From Planomonospora sp. ID82291 (GTDB lineage: Bacteria > Actinomycetota > Actinomycetes > Streptosporangiales > Streptosporangiaceae), in contig NZ_JABTEX010000003.1 of NCBI RefSeq assembly GCF_015711645.1, positions 1-64,000 of the forward strand: a DNA stretch of 64,000 bases, given 5' to 3'. Of the stretch, positions 8,636-24,487 are shown piece after piece. The position numbers and the translations under genes are program-made. How positions within the stretch are numbered: position 1 is the first letter of the stretch; each line of letters starts with the position of its first letter. Below the pieces are notes generated by a model. That model searched no databases, was not told the DNA's origin, and saw only the letters and a program-made list of their open reading frames with translations.

Positions 8636-10986
8636 TGACACGGGAACCGGTGACGACACGGGAACGGCCCGCACGGGAGACCGAGCACCACACGCCGCTG
8701 GGCGGGTCCGGCTGGCTGCTGTGGCGGGAGTGCGCGCTGCGCGGCACGGGGTTCCCGGCTGACTGGTTCGCCGAGCTCTGCGACGCCGAGCTGGCCGCCG
8801 CGGCCGACCGCCTGGACGAGCGGGTGCCCGCCACCGGGGAGCAGTGGGAGAAGACCTTCGCCGCCGCGGCCGACCGGCGGACCGCCGTCATGCGCCGGGC
8901 CGCCGCCGACCCCCTGTTCCGCGAGGCGGTGGCGTGGCAGAACCCGCAGGTGGTCCGGGTCTGCCTGGACAAGACGGCCGGCGGTGAGCCTCGATCGCAG
9001 CGCGAAAGCCGCCGCCACGAGCTCACCATCACGACCTACCTGCAGCGCTACTGCCTCAAGAACGACACCGTGGGCTTCTTCGGCCCCCTCGGCTGGGCCC
9101 GGATCGGCGCCGAGGACACGGGCCTGGAGCTGGCTCCGGGACCCGGCCTGCTGGCCCGGCGCACCGTCTACTTCGAGGGCTGGGCGATCGACGCCGTCGC
9201 GGAGGCGGTCGCGGCCCGCCCCGAGGTGTGGCCCTGGCTGCGCCCCAGGCGGGACTCGGCCGCGACGCTCACCAAAGGGGTGCTCCGGTTGCCGTTCCGC
9301 AAGCCGGTCACGCTGCAGGCCGCTGAGCTGCGCGTCCTCGGCCGCTGCGACGGCCGTCACACGATCCGCGACATAGCGGGCGACCCGCCCGACCCGGCGG
9401 CGGTCGCCGTCCTGCTGCGGCTCCGCGAGTGCGGGGCGGTGCGTCTGGACTTGAACGGCAAGCTGGTCACCTGGCCGGAGCGGGAACTGGCCGAGCGCAT
9501 CGACCTGATCGCCGACCCCGCGGTACGCGCCCGTGCCCGTGCCTCACTCGACGAGCTGGTCGGTGCGCGTGATGCCATGGCGGCGGCCGCCGGGGACGCG
9601 GAGCGGCTCATGGAGGCGCAGCGGGAACTGGCCGAGACGTTCGAGCGCATCACCGGCCGCCCGGCCGTCCGCCGCTCCGGCGGCGTGTACGCCGGCCGTA
9701 CCCTCGTCTATGAGGACACCGTCCGCGACCTCGGCGTACGGCTGGGCCGGAAGGCGACCGACGCGCTGGCCGCGCCTCTCGGGTTGGTGCTGGACAGTGC
9801 GAGGTGGCTGGTCAACAGCGTCGCCGAGCGCTACGAGGCCGGAACGCGCCGGTTGCTCGACCGCGAGACGGCGCGCACCGGTGCCCGCACGATGCCGTTG
9901 CTCCAGGTGCTGACCTCGGTCATGCCCGAGCTGGGCGCGCTCACCCTGGCGCCGGGGTCGGAGGTCGTCGACGAGGTCGTGGGGGAGTTCCGCCGGCGCT
10001 GGCGGCGGGTGATCGGCCTGCCGCTGGAGGAGTTCGGCCGGACCCGGGACGTTCGTCTGACCGCCGAGGCGATCGCCGGCCGAGTGGCCGAGGAGTTCGC
10101 CACCGGCGCGCCGCGCTGGAGCGCCGCACGCTGCTTCTCGCCGGACCTCATGCTGATGGCCGCCGACGAGGCCGCCCTGGCCCGCGGTGACCTGGACTTC
10201 GTGCTCGGCGAGCTGCACTGCGCCGCCAACACGCTGGAGAACAAGGTCTTCGTCAACCAGCACCCCGACCCGCGCCGCCTGCACGAAGCCGCCGTCGCCA
10301 GCCGCCTGGACGAGCGCGTGGTGATCGTTCCGCGGGTCGACTCCCCCCTGGCCACCACGCGGATGTCGCGGGCTGACGAGGTGATGCTGCCGAGCTACAC
10401 CTACCTGTGCATCGGCGCCGAGTCGTTCGAGCCGCCGCCGGGTTCTCCCCTGGTGTCCGTACTGGACCTGGTGGTGGAACGCCGCGGTGACGATCTCATC
10501 GTGCGGCACCGTTCCGGGGGCGGCCGCGAGCACTCCTTCCTGGAGGTGGCGGGCGACCTGTTCAGCGTGCTGGTCGTCGACGCGTTCAAGCCGTTCGACG
10601 GCGCGCCGCACCGCCCGCGCATCACCGTCGACCGCCTGGTCGTCAGCCGCGAGGCGTGGACGTTCCCGGTCGCCGACGTGGCGTGGGCCTTCGTCAAGGA
10701 CGAGCGGCGGCGTTACGTGCAGGCACGCCGCTGGCACGTCCGGCACGGCCTGCCCGAACGCGGCTTCGTCCGGCTCTCGATAGAGAGGAAGCCGATCGCC
10801 GTGGACTTCAGGAGCCTGTCGCTGGTGAACCTGCTCGGCAAGTTCGTCCGCCGCACCGCCGAGGCCGGATCCGGCGCGGTCACGATCACGGAGATGCTGC
10901 CGGACACCGACCGCCTCTGGCTGCGCGATGCCCGCGGTGCCCGCTACACGGCCGAACTGCGCATCATGGCCCTCGCCCACGCGTGA
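8635..10986 (+). CDS. LanB-like (lantibiotic dehydratase family) protein
   Basis: This 783-residue protein resembles the N-terminal glutamylation part of LanB-type dehydratases. Residues 138-154 read RYCLKNDTVGFFGPLGW, the version of the LanB signature seen in a large actinobacterial subfamily. It lacks an obvious SpaB_C elimination domain. Established LanB and PEARL relatives use aminoacyl-tRNA to acylate side chains or extend peptide C-termini. No precursor peptide, LanC or protease is nearby; instead the ATG overlaps the NRPS stop (TGATG at 8633-8637), so it is co-translated with a synthetase that has an unloaded module. I infer a tRNA-dependent loading, ligation or release step. The exact reaction is unknown, and an alternative GTG start lies one codon upstream. 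Confidence 0.78.
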   Translation: MTREPVTTRERPARETEHHTPLGGSGWLLWRECALRGTGFPADWFAELCDAELAAAADRLDERVPATGEQWEKTFAAAADRRTAVMRRAAADPLFREAVAWQNPQVVRVCLDKTAGGEPRSQRESRRHELTITTYLQRYCLKNDTVGFFGPLGWARIGAEDTGLELAPGPGLLARRTVYFEGWAIDAVAEAVAARPEVWPWLRPRRDSAATLTKGVLRLPFRKPVTLQAAELRVLGRCDGRHTIRDIAGDPPDPAAVAVLLRLRECGAVRLDLNGKLVTWPERELAERIDLIADPAVRARARASLDELVGARDAMAAAAGDAERLMEAQRELAETFERITGRPAVRRSGGVYAGRTLVYEDTVRDLGVRLGRKATDALAAPLGLVLDSARWLVNSVAERYEAGTRRLLDRETARTGARTMPLLQVLTSVMPELGALTLAPGSEVVDEVVGEFRRRWRRVIGLPLEEFGRTRDVRLTAEAIAGRVAEEFATGAPRWSAARCFSPDLMLMAADEAALARGDLDFVLGELHCAANTLENKVFVNQHPDPRRLHEAAVASRLDERVVIVPRVDSPLATTRMSRADEVMLPSYTYLCIGAESFEPPPGSPLVSVLDLVVERRGDDLIVRHRSGGGREHSFLEVAGDLFSVLVVDAFKPFDGAPHRPRITVDRLVVSREAWTFPVADVAWAFVKDERRRYVQARRWHVRHGLPERGFVRLSIERKPIAVDFRSLSLVNLLGKFVRRTAEAGSGAVTITEMLPDTDRLWLRDARGARYTAELRIMALAHA

Positions 10987-11011
10987 CACGCGCCGCTCCG
11001 GCGGCGCGTGT
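10986..11011. terminator. Hairpin terminator between convergent operons
   Basis: A 10-bp perfect stem (10986-10995 with 11002-11011) with a 6-nt loop lies between the LanB-like gene and the 3' end of the free-standing adenylation gene. It could serve both strands. Confidence 0.75.
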
Positions 11012-11026
11012 CCGCGGTGCGGTCCC

Positions 11027-12549
11027 TCAGGGGTACGGCAGAGCCGCCCGGTCGACCTTGCCGGTGAAGGAGAGCGGAATCGCCGCCAGGGTCTCGTAGC
11101 GGGCGGGCACCATGTAGGCGGGCAACGACATCCCGCACTCCTCGCGCACCCGCCGGGCGTCGTAGTCGTCGCCGGCCACCACATAGGCGACCAGGAGATC
11201 CCCCAGCGCGCGGTCGGTGACCAGCCGCGCCACGGCGTCCCGCACCCCCGTGCACCTCCGCAGCACCGCCTCGATCTCCCCGAGTTCGACGCGCAGCCCG
11301 CGCAGCTTCACCTGCCGGTCGGCCCGCCCGAGATACTGCAGCTCGCCGCCGGCCGTCCGGCGCGCCAGGTCTCCGGACCGGTAGCAGCGCACGCCGTCGA
11401 CGACGACGAACCGCTCGGCCGTCAGGTCGTCCCGGCGCAGATAACCCGCGCCGACCCCGCCGCCGGAGACCCACATCTCACCGACCTCGCCTTCCGGCAC
11501 CTCCACACCGGCCTCGTCCCGCAGCACGACGTCCAGATGCGGGAGCGGGCGGCCGATCGGCGACCGGTCGGAGCCGCGCAGGACGTCCGGACCGAGCTCC
11601 TTGTAGGTGACGTGCACGGTGGTCTCGGTGATGCCGTACATGTTGACCGCCACAGGCCTGGCGTTCTCGGGCAGCGCGTCCAGGAAGGCGGCCGTGACGT
11701 CGAGGTCCACGGCGTCCCCGCCGAAGATCACGTAACGCAGCGCCAGCGGCGGGTGTCCCGCGTCGGCGTGCGCCTCCGCCAGCACGCGGAAGACCGGAGG
11801 CACCTGGTTGAGCACGCTCACCCGCTCCCGGATCAGCAGCTCCAGGAACTCCTCCGGGTCCACGGAGGTCTCGGCGTCCACGATCACCAGGGTTCCGCCT
11901 GTGACCAGCGCCCCCCACAGCTCCCACACCGAGAAGTCGAAGTTGATCGAGTGGAACAGGGTCCACCGGTCGTCGGCCCCGACGTCGAAGAGCGGCAGCG
12001 CGCCCGCGAGCAGGCTCAGGACGTTCGCATGGGTGATGACGCAGCCCTTCGGCCGCCCGGTGGAGCCGGAGGTGTAGATCACGTAGGCGAGGTCGCCGGA
12101 GGACAGCGGGGGCAGGCCGCCCGCCGGGGCCGGGCCGTGGCCGCGGACCGGCACGCTGCGCTGGACGGCCATGCCTTCACCGCCCACCACGTACCGGATC
12201 CCGGACTCCTCCACCATGAGCCGCAGCCGCTCGGCCGGGTGCTGGGGATCGAGGGGTACGTACGCGGCGCCGGCCAGCATGATCCCGAGCACGGCCACCG
12301 GAACGTCGGCGGACCGGCTCACCCGCAGGCCCACCGGTTCCCCGCGCTCGACACCCTGGCGCACGAGTTCGGCGGCGAGTGAGCGGGCTGCCGCGTTCAG
12401 CTCGCCGTACGTCAGGCTGCGCTCACCGCACACGACCGCGACCCGCTCCGGCTGCCGCGCGCTGACCTCCGCGAACAGCGCCGGGACCGAGCCGTCCGGC
12501 ACGGCGGCACGGAGCCGATCAGCCGGTGCGGCGGGGGGAGGGGAGCCGC

Positions 12550-12553
<4 letters not shown>
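11027..12553 (-). CDS. Free-standing NRPS adenylation domain, threonine code
   Basis: This 508-residue protein is a single complete adenylation domain with YTSGSTGRPKG, YGITE, RSGDLARR, RADRQVKLRG and the catalytic lysine in FTGKVDR. Reading the specificity pocket gives DFWNIGMVHK, identical to the classical threonine code, so it should activate L-Thr with ATP. It has no carrier domain. Its GTG start overlaps the stop of the upstream synthetase (GTGA at 12550-12553), whose last domain is a C domain without an A domain. The gene therefore completes a split module, whose carrier is most likely the N-terminal T of 5408-8635. An MbtH partner is encoded at 20417. Confidence 0.93.
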
Positions 12554-19227
<6,674 letters not shown>

Positions 19228-19251
19228 GGGCCCTGTCCTCCGCGGCGGGGT

Positions 19252-20280
19252 TCAGTAGATGATGCGGTTGTCGGCAGCCGGCCGCCATGCGCGAGAGCCG
19301 CGGATGTTGCGGGTGACGTTGAGCCGCTTGAGCCACCGGTCCGACCCGTCGTAGCGGGGGCGGAACGACCTGCGGCCGTGCACGGCCCGGAAGTTGTCGA
19401 TGAACACGCAGTCGCCGGGCCGCAGGCGCACGTCCTTCATGTTGGCCTCGATCTGGTCGCACAGCCCCTGGAAGGCGCGCAGCGACGGCTCCGGCCAGCC
19501 GTCGGTCTTCATGTGGTACGGGTCGAGCGCCATGTACGGCTGCGTGCGGTCGCCGAACAGGACCGGCCGCTTCACCGGGTGGTCGTTCCACGACTGGATG
19601 AGCGCGAAGCTCCTGGCCCGCAGCCGGTCGATGGTCGGGTCGCCGGTGGATACGGCGGCGTTCTGCGGCTGGTGCGAGTTGTCGGGCATCTGGGTGAACT
19701 CGGCGGCGAACAGCGCCTCGACGTCCACGGCCGACCAGTCGAGGTCGGCGGCGTCGCAGACCATCGTCTCCACCGCGTCCGGATTCTTCAGGCACATCAG
19801 CGCCACGTAATCGCCCCGGCAGGGATGGAACGCGTCCTCGGTGTGCCACGACAGGTGCTGCAGGCTGTTGGAGCCGATCTCGTAGTGCTCGTGCCCCTTG
19901 ATGGGAAGGACGTCGTGCATGATGCGGCCGTCCTGCTGGGTCGCCCAGCCGAACACGTCGCCGAGCACGGAGGCGCACAGCAGGAAGACCACCTCCTGCG
20001 GAAAGGCCGACGAGTCGTACTGGCTGTCGCGCCAGTGCTCCGGGGTGGGGCCGAGCCGCGACTCGTCGACGTCGAGCCCGGAGATCACGCATAGGGCCGA
20101 CGGCTCTCCGATCCGGTACTCCTCCAGGAACTCCAGCAGGTGGATCGGCAGAGAGCGGGCGAGCACCGGCGCCCGGCGGATCAGCTCGGGGTTCTCGATC
20201 GTGTCGTAGGCTTTGGTGATTTCGGCGACCAGCGGAGACAGCTCCGCGTTGTCCTCCGGCGTCAGCGTCAAGCGGTGCAC
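19252..20280 (-). CDS. Fe(II)/2-oxoglutarate amino-acid beta-hydroxylase, VioC/AsnO type
   Basis: This 342-residue protein belongs to the clavaminate synthase-like oxygenases that hydroxylate free amino acids (VioC on arginine, AsnO on asparagine, MppO on enduracididine). The iron ligands are visible as His146 and Glu148 in LSWHTEDAFHP, with the distal His301 in AVHGRRSF. It lies 24 bp upstream of the FAAL synthetase, so both are co-transcribed. Together with a VioD-type gene at 35602 the simplest reading is 3-hydroxylation of L-Arg on the way to capreomycidine, or hydroxylation of another guanidino amino acid. I chose the GTG at 20280 because GGAAGGA precedes it; an ATG at 20307 lacks a ribosome site. 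Confidence 0.88.
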   Translation of the reverse strand: MHRLTLTPEDNAELSPLVAEITKAYDTIENPELIRRAPVLARSLPIHLLEFLEEYRIGEPSALCVISGLDVDESRLGPTPEHWRDSQYDSSAFPQEVVFLLCASVLGDVFGWATQQDGRIMHDVLPIKGHEHYEIGSNSLQHLSWHTEDAFHPCRGDYVALMCLKNPDAVETMVCDAADLDWSAVDVEALFAAEFTQMPDNSHQPQNAAVSTGDPTIDRLRARSFALIQSWNDHPVKRPVLFGDRTQPYMALDPYHMKTDGWPEPSLRAFQGLCDQIEANMKDVRLRPGDCVFIDNFRAVHGRRSFRPRYDGSDRWLKRLNVTRNIRGSRAWRPAADNRIIY

Positions 20281-20312
20281 CGCAGCGTCCTTCCGTATCG
20301 GTGACATTCCGG

Positions 20313-20388
20313 AGTGTAGGAGCCATTCACGTCCCGTATGGGTCCCCGTTAGAGGGGACATCCGGGTGAGCGCCGTCCTCGTTAGCTT
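20313..20388. promoter_or_regulatory. Divergent promoter with shared palindromic operator
   Basis: The palindrome GTCCCC-N6-GGGGAC (20342-20359) lies between the hydroxylase operon and the MbtH operon. On the plus strand it is followed after exactly 23 nt by TAGCTT (20383-20388); on the minus strand, also after exactly 23 nt, by TACACT (20318-20313). One operator thus sits at the same distance from both -10 boxes, centred near -44, as expected for an activator. Confidence 0.75.
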
Positions 20389-20416
20389 TGCTGGTGGAGC
20401 GTAAGGAGAGGACGTC

Positions 20417-20638
20417 ATGAACCCGTTCGATGACCCCGAGGGCAGCTTCACCGTGCTCGTCAACGACGAGGACCAGCACTCCCTGTGGCCGGCGGCGCTG
20501 GACGTCCCGGCCGGGTGGAGGGTCGTGCACGGAGAGGACACACGCCAGGCGTGCCTGGACTACATCGAGGCCAACTGGACGGACCTGCGCCCGCGCAGCG
20601 CCCGTCGCGAGCACCTCGCGGGCACCGCCCACGACTAG
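20417..20638 (+). CDS. MbtH family NRPS chaperone
   Basis: This 73-residue protein has the MbtH signature: [24 protein letters not shown] at its start (two conserved Trp pockets, GWRVVHGE) and the [12 protein letters not shown] end. Such proteins bind adenylation domains and are needed for their solubility or activity. GTAAGGAGAGGA provides a strong ribosome site. It is the first gene of the operon that continues with an A-T protein, a P450 and two thioesterase-fold proteins, and it probably serves all A domains of the cluster because no other copy is seen. Confidence 0.96.
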   Translation: MNPFDDPEGSFTVLVNDEDQHSLWPAALDVPAGWRVVHGEDTRQACLDYIEANWTDLRPRSARREHLAGTAHD

Positions 20639-20646
20639 GAGTGGCG

Positions 20647-22476
20647 ATGACCGACGCAGGAGCACCGCGGTGCGTCCACGAGATGGTGGCCGAGCAGGCC
20701 GCGCGCACGCCTGACCGGGTCGCGGTCGGTTTCCGCGGCGGCACCCTGACCTTCCGGAGGCTCGACGAAGCCGCGGACGCCCTGGCGCAGCGCCTGCGGA
20801 CGGCCGGGGTCGGCGGCGGGTCGGTGGTCGTGGTGGTCCTGGGCCGCACGCCGGAGCTCATCGTCACCCTGACCGCGATCCTCAAGGCGGGCGGCGCCTA
20901 CCTCTATCTCGACCCCGCGGAGCCGTCCGGCCAGCGGGCGCGGATCGTGTGCGACGCGCGGGCGCGTTTCGCCGTCGTCGGCTCGCGCTTCCGAGAGCAG
21001 GCGCCCGACGTGGAGCACGTCCTCTACGTCGAGCCCGACATGACCGAGGCGCCGGCGCCGGAGCGCGCCGGAGCACCCGAGCGGTTCCACCCCGACACCC
21101 CCGCCTACGTCTGCTACACCTCGGGCTCCACCGGCGAGCCCAAGGGCGTCGTCGTCTCCCACCGCGCGGTCTGGCGGCTGGTCAACGCCCCCACCTGGAT
21201 CGACGTCCGCGACGACGACGTCTTCCTGCAGCTCACCCGGGTCGGTTTCGACGTCTCCACCTTCGAGATATGGATGCCGCTGGTGAAGGGGTGCAGGCTC
21301 GCGCTCGCGCCGACCGGGCACGCCGACCTCGAAGAGATCACCGCGACGCTCCGCGACGAGGGCGTCACGGTGCTGTGGCTGACGACAGGCCTGTTCCACA
21401 AGATCGTCACCCACCATCTCGACGGGCTGTCCGGCATCCGCCACCTGCTGGCCGGAGGCGATGTCCTGTCTCCCGCGCACGTGCGGCGGGTGACGGCCGC
21501 CTACCCCGGCTTGATCTTCACCAACGGCTACGGACCGACGGAGAACACCACGTTCAGCACGTGCTGGACCACCCGCACCGGCGGCGACGCCGTACGGGTG
21601 CCGATCGGCGTGCCCGTCGACGGCAGCACGGGCAGGGTCCTCGACGGGCGGTTGAACGAGGTCGCGCACGGGGAGGTCGGTGAGCTGTGGGTGGGCGGCG
21701 ACGGCGTCGCCATCGGCTACCTCAACCGGCCCGGCGCCACGGCTGAGCGCTTCGTCGCCGACCCCGATCCGTCCAGGCCGCCGGGCAGCCGCATGTACCG
21801 CACCGGTGATCTGTCCCGCTGGACCGAGGACGGCGTGCTGGACTTCCTCGGCCGCTCCGACCGGCAGGTCAAGATCCGCGGCTACCGGGTCGAGCTGAGC
21901 ACGGTGGAGATGGAGCTGCTGAGCCAGCCGGGCGTCGAGCAGGCCGCCGTCCTCACCCGTACCAACGGGGCCGGTGACACCCGGCTGATCGCCTATGTGG
22001 CCGTGGGCGGTATGGATCCGGCCGAGTGGGCCTCTTTCGGCACGGCGCTGCGGGAGAGACTGCTGGCGACCGTGGCCGCCCACCTGGTGCCGTGGGCCGT
22101 CATCGTGGTGAGCGACATCCCGCTCAACCCCAACGGCAAGGTGAACCGCTCGGCGCTGCCCAGCGAGAAGATCCCGCGCAACGTCTGGAACGACTACGTC
22201 GAGCCGAGCCGCCCGGTCGAGCGCCGCCTGGCCGAGATCTGGAGCGACGCGCTGGACATCGAGCCGATCGGGGTGGACGACAACTTCTTCGACCTGGGCG
22301 GGCACTCGCTGCTGGCCGCCGAGCTGCTGTCCGCGCTGCAGGCCGAGTTCGACGTCAACCTGCCGGCCCGCATCCTCTACCTGCGGCCGACGATCGCCGC
22401 CCTCGCCGAGGAGCTGCGACTGAAGCAGCGGCCCGGCACGACCAGGAAGGAAGGCGCGGATGCAGCAACCCCGTAG
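20647..22476 (+). CDS. Free-standing NRPS A-T didomain, valine-like code
   Basis: This 609-residue protein has one adenylation domain (YTSGSTGEPKG, NGYGPTENTT, GRSDRQVKIRG, NGKVNRSAL) and one carrier domain (FFDLGGHSLLAAEL). The pocket reads DVFWLGGTFK, one or two residues away from the classical valine code DAFWIGGTFK, so it should load Val or a similar aliphatic residue on its own carrier. A P450 gene overlaps its 3' end by 17 bp, then a Cys-type thioesterase-fold gene follows. This A-T/P450/TE set is the known arrangement for making beta-hydroxylated amino acids on a carrier. The ATG at 20647 was chosen for the AGGAG 6 nt upstream. There is no C domain, so the product must be moved or released. 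Confidence 0.93.
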   Translation: MTDAGAPRCVHEMVAEQAARTPDRVAVGFRGGTLTFRRLDEAADALAQRLRTAGVGGGSVVVVVLGRTPELIVTLTAILKAGGAYLYLDPAEPSGQRARIVCDARARFAVVGSRFREQAPDVEHVLYVEPDMTEAPAPERAGAPERFHPDTPAYVCYTSGSTGEPKGVVVSHRAVWRLVNAPTWIDVRDDDVFLQLTRVGFDVSTFEIWMPLVKGCRLALAPTGHADLEEITATLRDEGVTVLWLTTGLFHKIVTHHLDGLSGIRHLLAGGDVLSPAHVRRVTAAYPGLIFTNGYGPTENTTFSTCWTTRTGGDAVRVPIGVPVDGSTGRVLDGRLNEVAHGEVGELWVGGDGVAIGYLNRPGATAERFVADPDPSRPPGSRMYRTGDLSRWTEDGVLDFLGRSDRQVKIRGYRVELSTVEMELLSQPGVEQAAVLTRTNGAGDTRLIAYVAVGGMDPAEWASFGTALRERLLATVAAHLVPWAVIVVSDIPLNPNGKVNRSALPSEKIPRNVWNDYVEPSRPVERRLAEIWSDALDIEPIGVDDNFFDLGGHSLLAAELLSALQAEFDVNLPARILYLRPTIAALAEELRLKQRPGTTRKEGADAATP

Positions 22477-23716
22477 GGCCGACGAGCAGGCCGCGCCCGG
22501 CTGTCCCGTCGGCGCGGCCGCGCGAGGGCTGGCCGACCCGCTGCTCTACGCCGGCCTCGACTTCCGCTTCCGGGAGAAGTGGAAGGACCTGCGGAACCTG
22601 GATCGCCTGGAGTGGGAGCAGGTCGACGAGCGGAACGGGTTCTGGTCGGTGGTGAAGTACCACGACGCCGATCGGGTGCTGCGCGACGCCCACACGTTCA
22701 CCTCCGAACGCGGCACGCTGCTGAACATCCTCGGCGTCGAGGACCCGGCGGGCGGTCGCCAGATCGCCGCGACCGACCCGCCCCGGCACACGGTCATGCG
22801 GGCCCGCCTGCAGAAGGCGCTGGCCATCAAGTCCATCGAAGCGCAGCGGGACCTGATCCGCGACCTGGTCCTGGAGGTGATCTCCCCGCTCGCCGACGGC
22901 GGCCCGTTCGACTTCGCCCAGGCGATGCTGGCCCTGCCGGTCGCGGTGGGCGGCGAGTCCATGGGGCTGCCGAGAGCCGACTGGCCGATGCTCGGCCACC
23001 TGCTCAACGCCTCGATCGCGGCCGAGGATCCGGAGTATCGGGTGCCCGGCGGCGCGCAGGCCACCCTCGACCGGGCGCACCGCGAGCTGTTCGCCTACTT
23101 CCAGGACATCTACCGGGAACGCCGCCGCAACCTCGGCGACGACCTCATCAGCATCCTGATCACCACTGAGGTGGACGGGCGCACCATGTCGCCCGGCGAG
23201 GTCATGTCCAACTGCTACAGCGTGCTGCTGGGGGCGGTGGTCACCACCCCGCACTCGCCGAACCACATGATGGCCGAGCACATCGGCGACGGCCTGCTGG
23301 ACCGGTGGGCGGCCGACCTGAGCGTCACCCCCACCGCGGTCGAGGAGGGCCTGCGTCTGGGCTCCCCGGTCAGCCACTTCATGAGGTACGCCGTCCACGA
23401 CACCGAGGTGCGCGGTACCGAGATCAAGGCGGGTCAGGCGGTGGTCACCTGGCTCGGCGCGGCCAACCGAGATCCGGAGGTCTTCCCGGACGCCGAGACG
23501 TTCGACCTGCGCCGCAAGCCCAACAAGCACGTCGCCTTCGGGATCGGCCCGCACTACTGCGTCGGCCACACCGTCGCCCGGGTCACCCTGCGGATCCTGT
23601 TCGACGAGCTGCTGTCGCGCTTCACCGCCTTCGAGCCGGCCGGTGAACCGATCCGCCTGCACTCCAACTTCATCTCCGGCTACAAACACCTGCCGATCAC
23701 CGCTAAGACGGTCTGA
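22460..23716 (+). CDS. Cytochrome P450, probably acting on a carrier-bound amino acid
   Basis: This 418-residue P450 has the haem loop FGIGPHYCVGH (axial Cys367) and an ERR triad Glu/Arg in EEGLRLG. The I-helix reads LLGAVVTTPHS and lacks the usual acidic residue before the threonine, a feature of some P450s that work on carrier-tethered substrates. Its ATG lies inside the end of the A-T gene, so the two are translationally coupled, and the likely substrate is the aminoacyl group on that carrier, for example beta-hydroxylation of valine. Confirmation needs biochemical data. Confidence 0.93.
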   Translation: MQQPRRADEQAAPGCPVGAAARGLADPLLYAGLDFRFREKWKDLRNLDRLEWEQVDERNGFWSVVKYHDADRVLRDAHTFTSERGTLLNILGVEDPAGGRQIAATDPPRHTVMRARLQKALAIKSIEAQRDLIRDLVLEVISPLADGGPFDFAQAMLALPVAVGGESMGLPRADWPMLGHLLNASIAAEDPEYRVPGGAQATLDRAHRELFAYFQDIYRERRRNLGDDLISILITTEVDGRTMSPGEVMSNCYSVLLGAVVTTPHSPNHMMAEHIGDGLLDRWAADLSVTPTAVEEGLRLGSPVSHFMRYAVHDTEVRGTEIKAGQAVVTWLGAANRDPEVFPDAETFDLRRKPNKHVAFGIGPHYCVGHTVARVTLRILFDELLSRFTAFEPAGEPIRLHSNFISGYKHLPITAKTV

Positions 23717-23733
23717 TTCCCGGAGGGCCGCAC

Positions 23734-24474
23734 ATGGCGAATCGTCCGAAGCGCCGCAATCCATGGCTGCCGCACGAGCCGTCGGCCACGGCGACCGGCC
23801 GGATCTTCCTGATCCCGTATTCGGGCTGCGGCGCCAGCATGTACCGCCAGTGGCCGCGGCGGCGCGCCGGCGTCGAGTTCCTGCCGGTCGAGCTGCCCGG
23901 CCACGAGACCCGCTTCGCCGAACCGAACTTCGAGACCTACCAGGAGCTCGCCAAGAGCATGGTGATCGGGCTCGGAGACCATCTCGACGTGCCGTTCGGC
24001 TTCTTCGGCCACTGCGGGTCCGCGCTGGCGGCCTACGAGGTGTCGGCGGAGCTGATCAGGAGCGGCATGCCCGCGCCCGCCCGGGTCTACGTCTCCTCGG
24101 AGGTCGCCCCTCAGGACGGGCCCGCCGGCCGGTTCCTGTCCATGGACGACGCCGAGCTCGGCGCCGAGCTGGCGAAGCTGATCACACAGCTCGGGGGCAA
24201 GCCCGGCGCGGAGCTGATCGAGCTCTACCTGGAGGTGCTGCGGGCCGATGTCGAGACCAACAAACGGTATGTGATGCCTGAGCCGTACCGGCTGTCCTGC
24301 CCGATCACGGTGATCGGCTGGACCGAGGACGACGAGATCCCGTTCTCCACCATGGGCGGATGGGGGGAGTGCGGTGAGACGACCTCGGTGCTCCTGGACG
24401 GACGCCACCACCGCTTCATCGAGGCGCCCGAGGATCTGCTGGACGTGATGTGCTCCGGGCTCGGGACGGCGTAG
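23734..24474 (+). CDS. Thioesterase-fold protein with Cys nucleophile (aminoacyl shuttle candidate)
   Basis: This 246-residue alpha/beta hydrolase has the type II thioesterase layout, but the nucleophile elbow is GHCGSA with Cys94 in place of serine. A late histidine is present in GRHHRFIEAP. Cys variants of this fold include SyrC and CmaE, which carry an amino acid from a free-standing A-T protein to a T domain lacking its own A domain. Its position right after A-T and P450 genes, in a cluster with two dead A domains, fits that role well. An ordinary editing or hydrolytic function is the alternative. The gene is 17 bp downstream of the P450 and preceded by CCGGAGGG. Confidence 0.88.
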   Translation: MANRPKRRNPWLPHEPSATATGRIFLIPYSGCGASMYRQWPRRRAGVEFLPVELPGHETRFAEPNFETYQELAKSMVIGLGDHLDVPFGFFGHCGSALAAYEVSAELIRSGMPAPARVYVSSEVAPQDGPAGRFLSMDDAELGAELAKLITQLGGKPGAELIELYLEVLRADVETNKRYVMPEPYRLSCPITVIGWTEDDEIPFSTMGGWGECGETTSVLLDGRHHRFIEAPEDLLDVMCSGLGTA

Positions 24475-24487
24475 GGAGGACAGGCGC

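Noticed and set aside
8635-10986. Lanthipeptide or thiopeptide cluster
   Set aside because: Only a LanB-like protein is present; no precursor peptide, LanC cyclase, SpaB_C partner, YcaO or leader protease can be found in the window.
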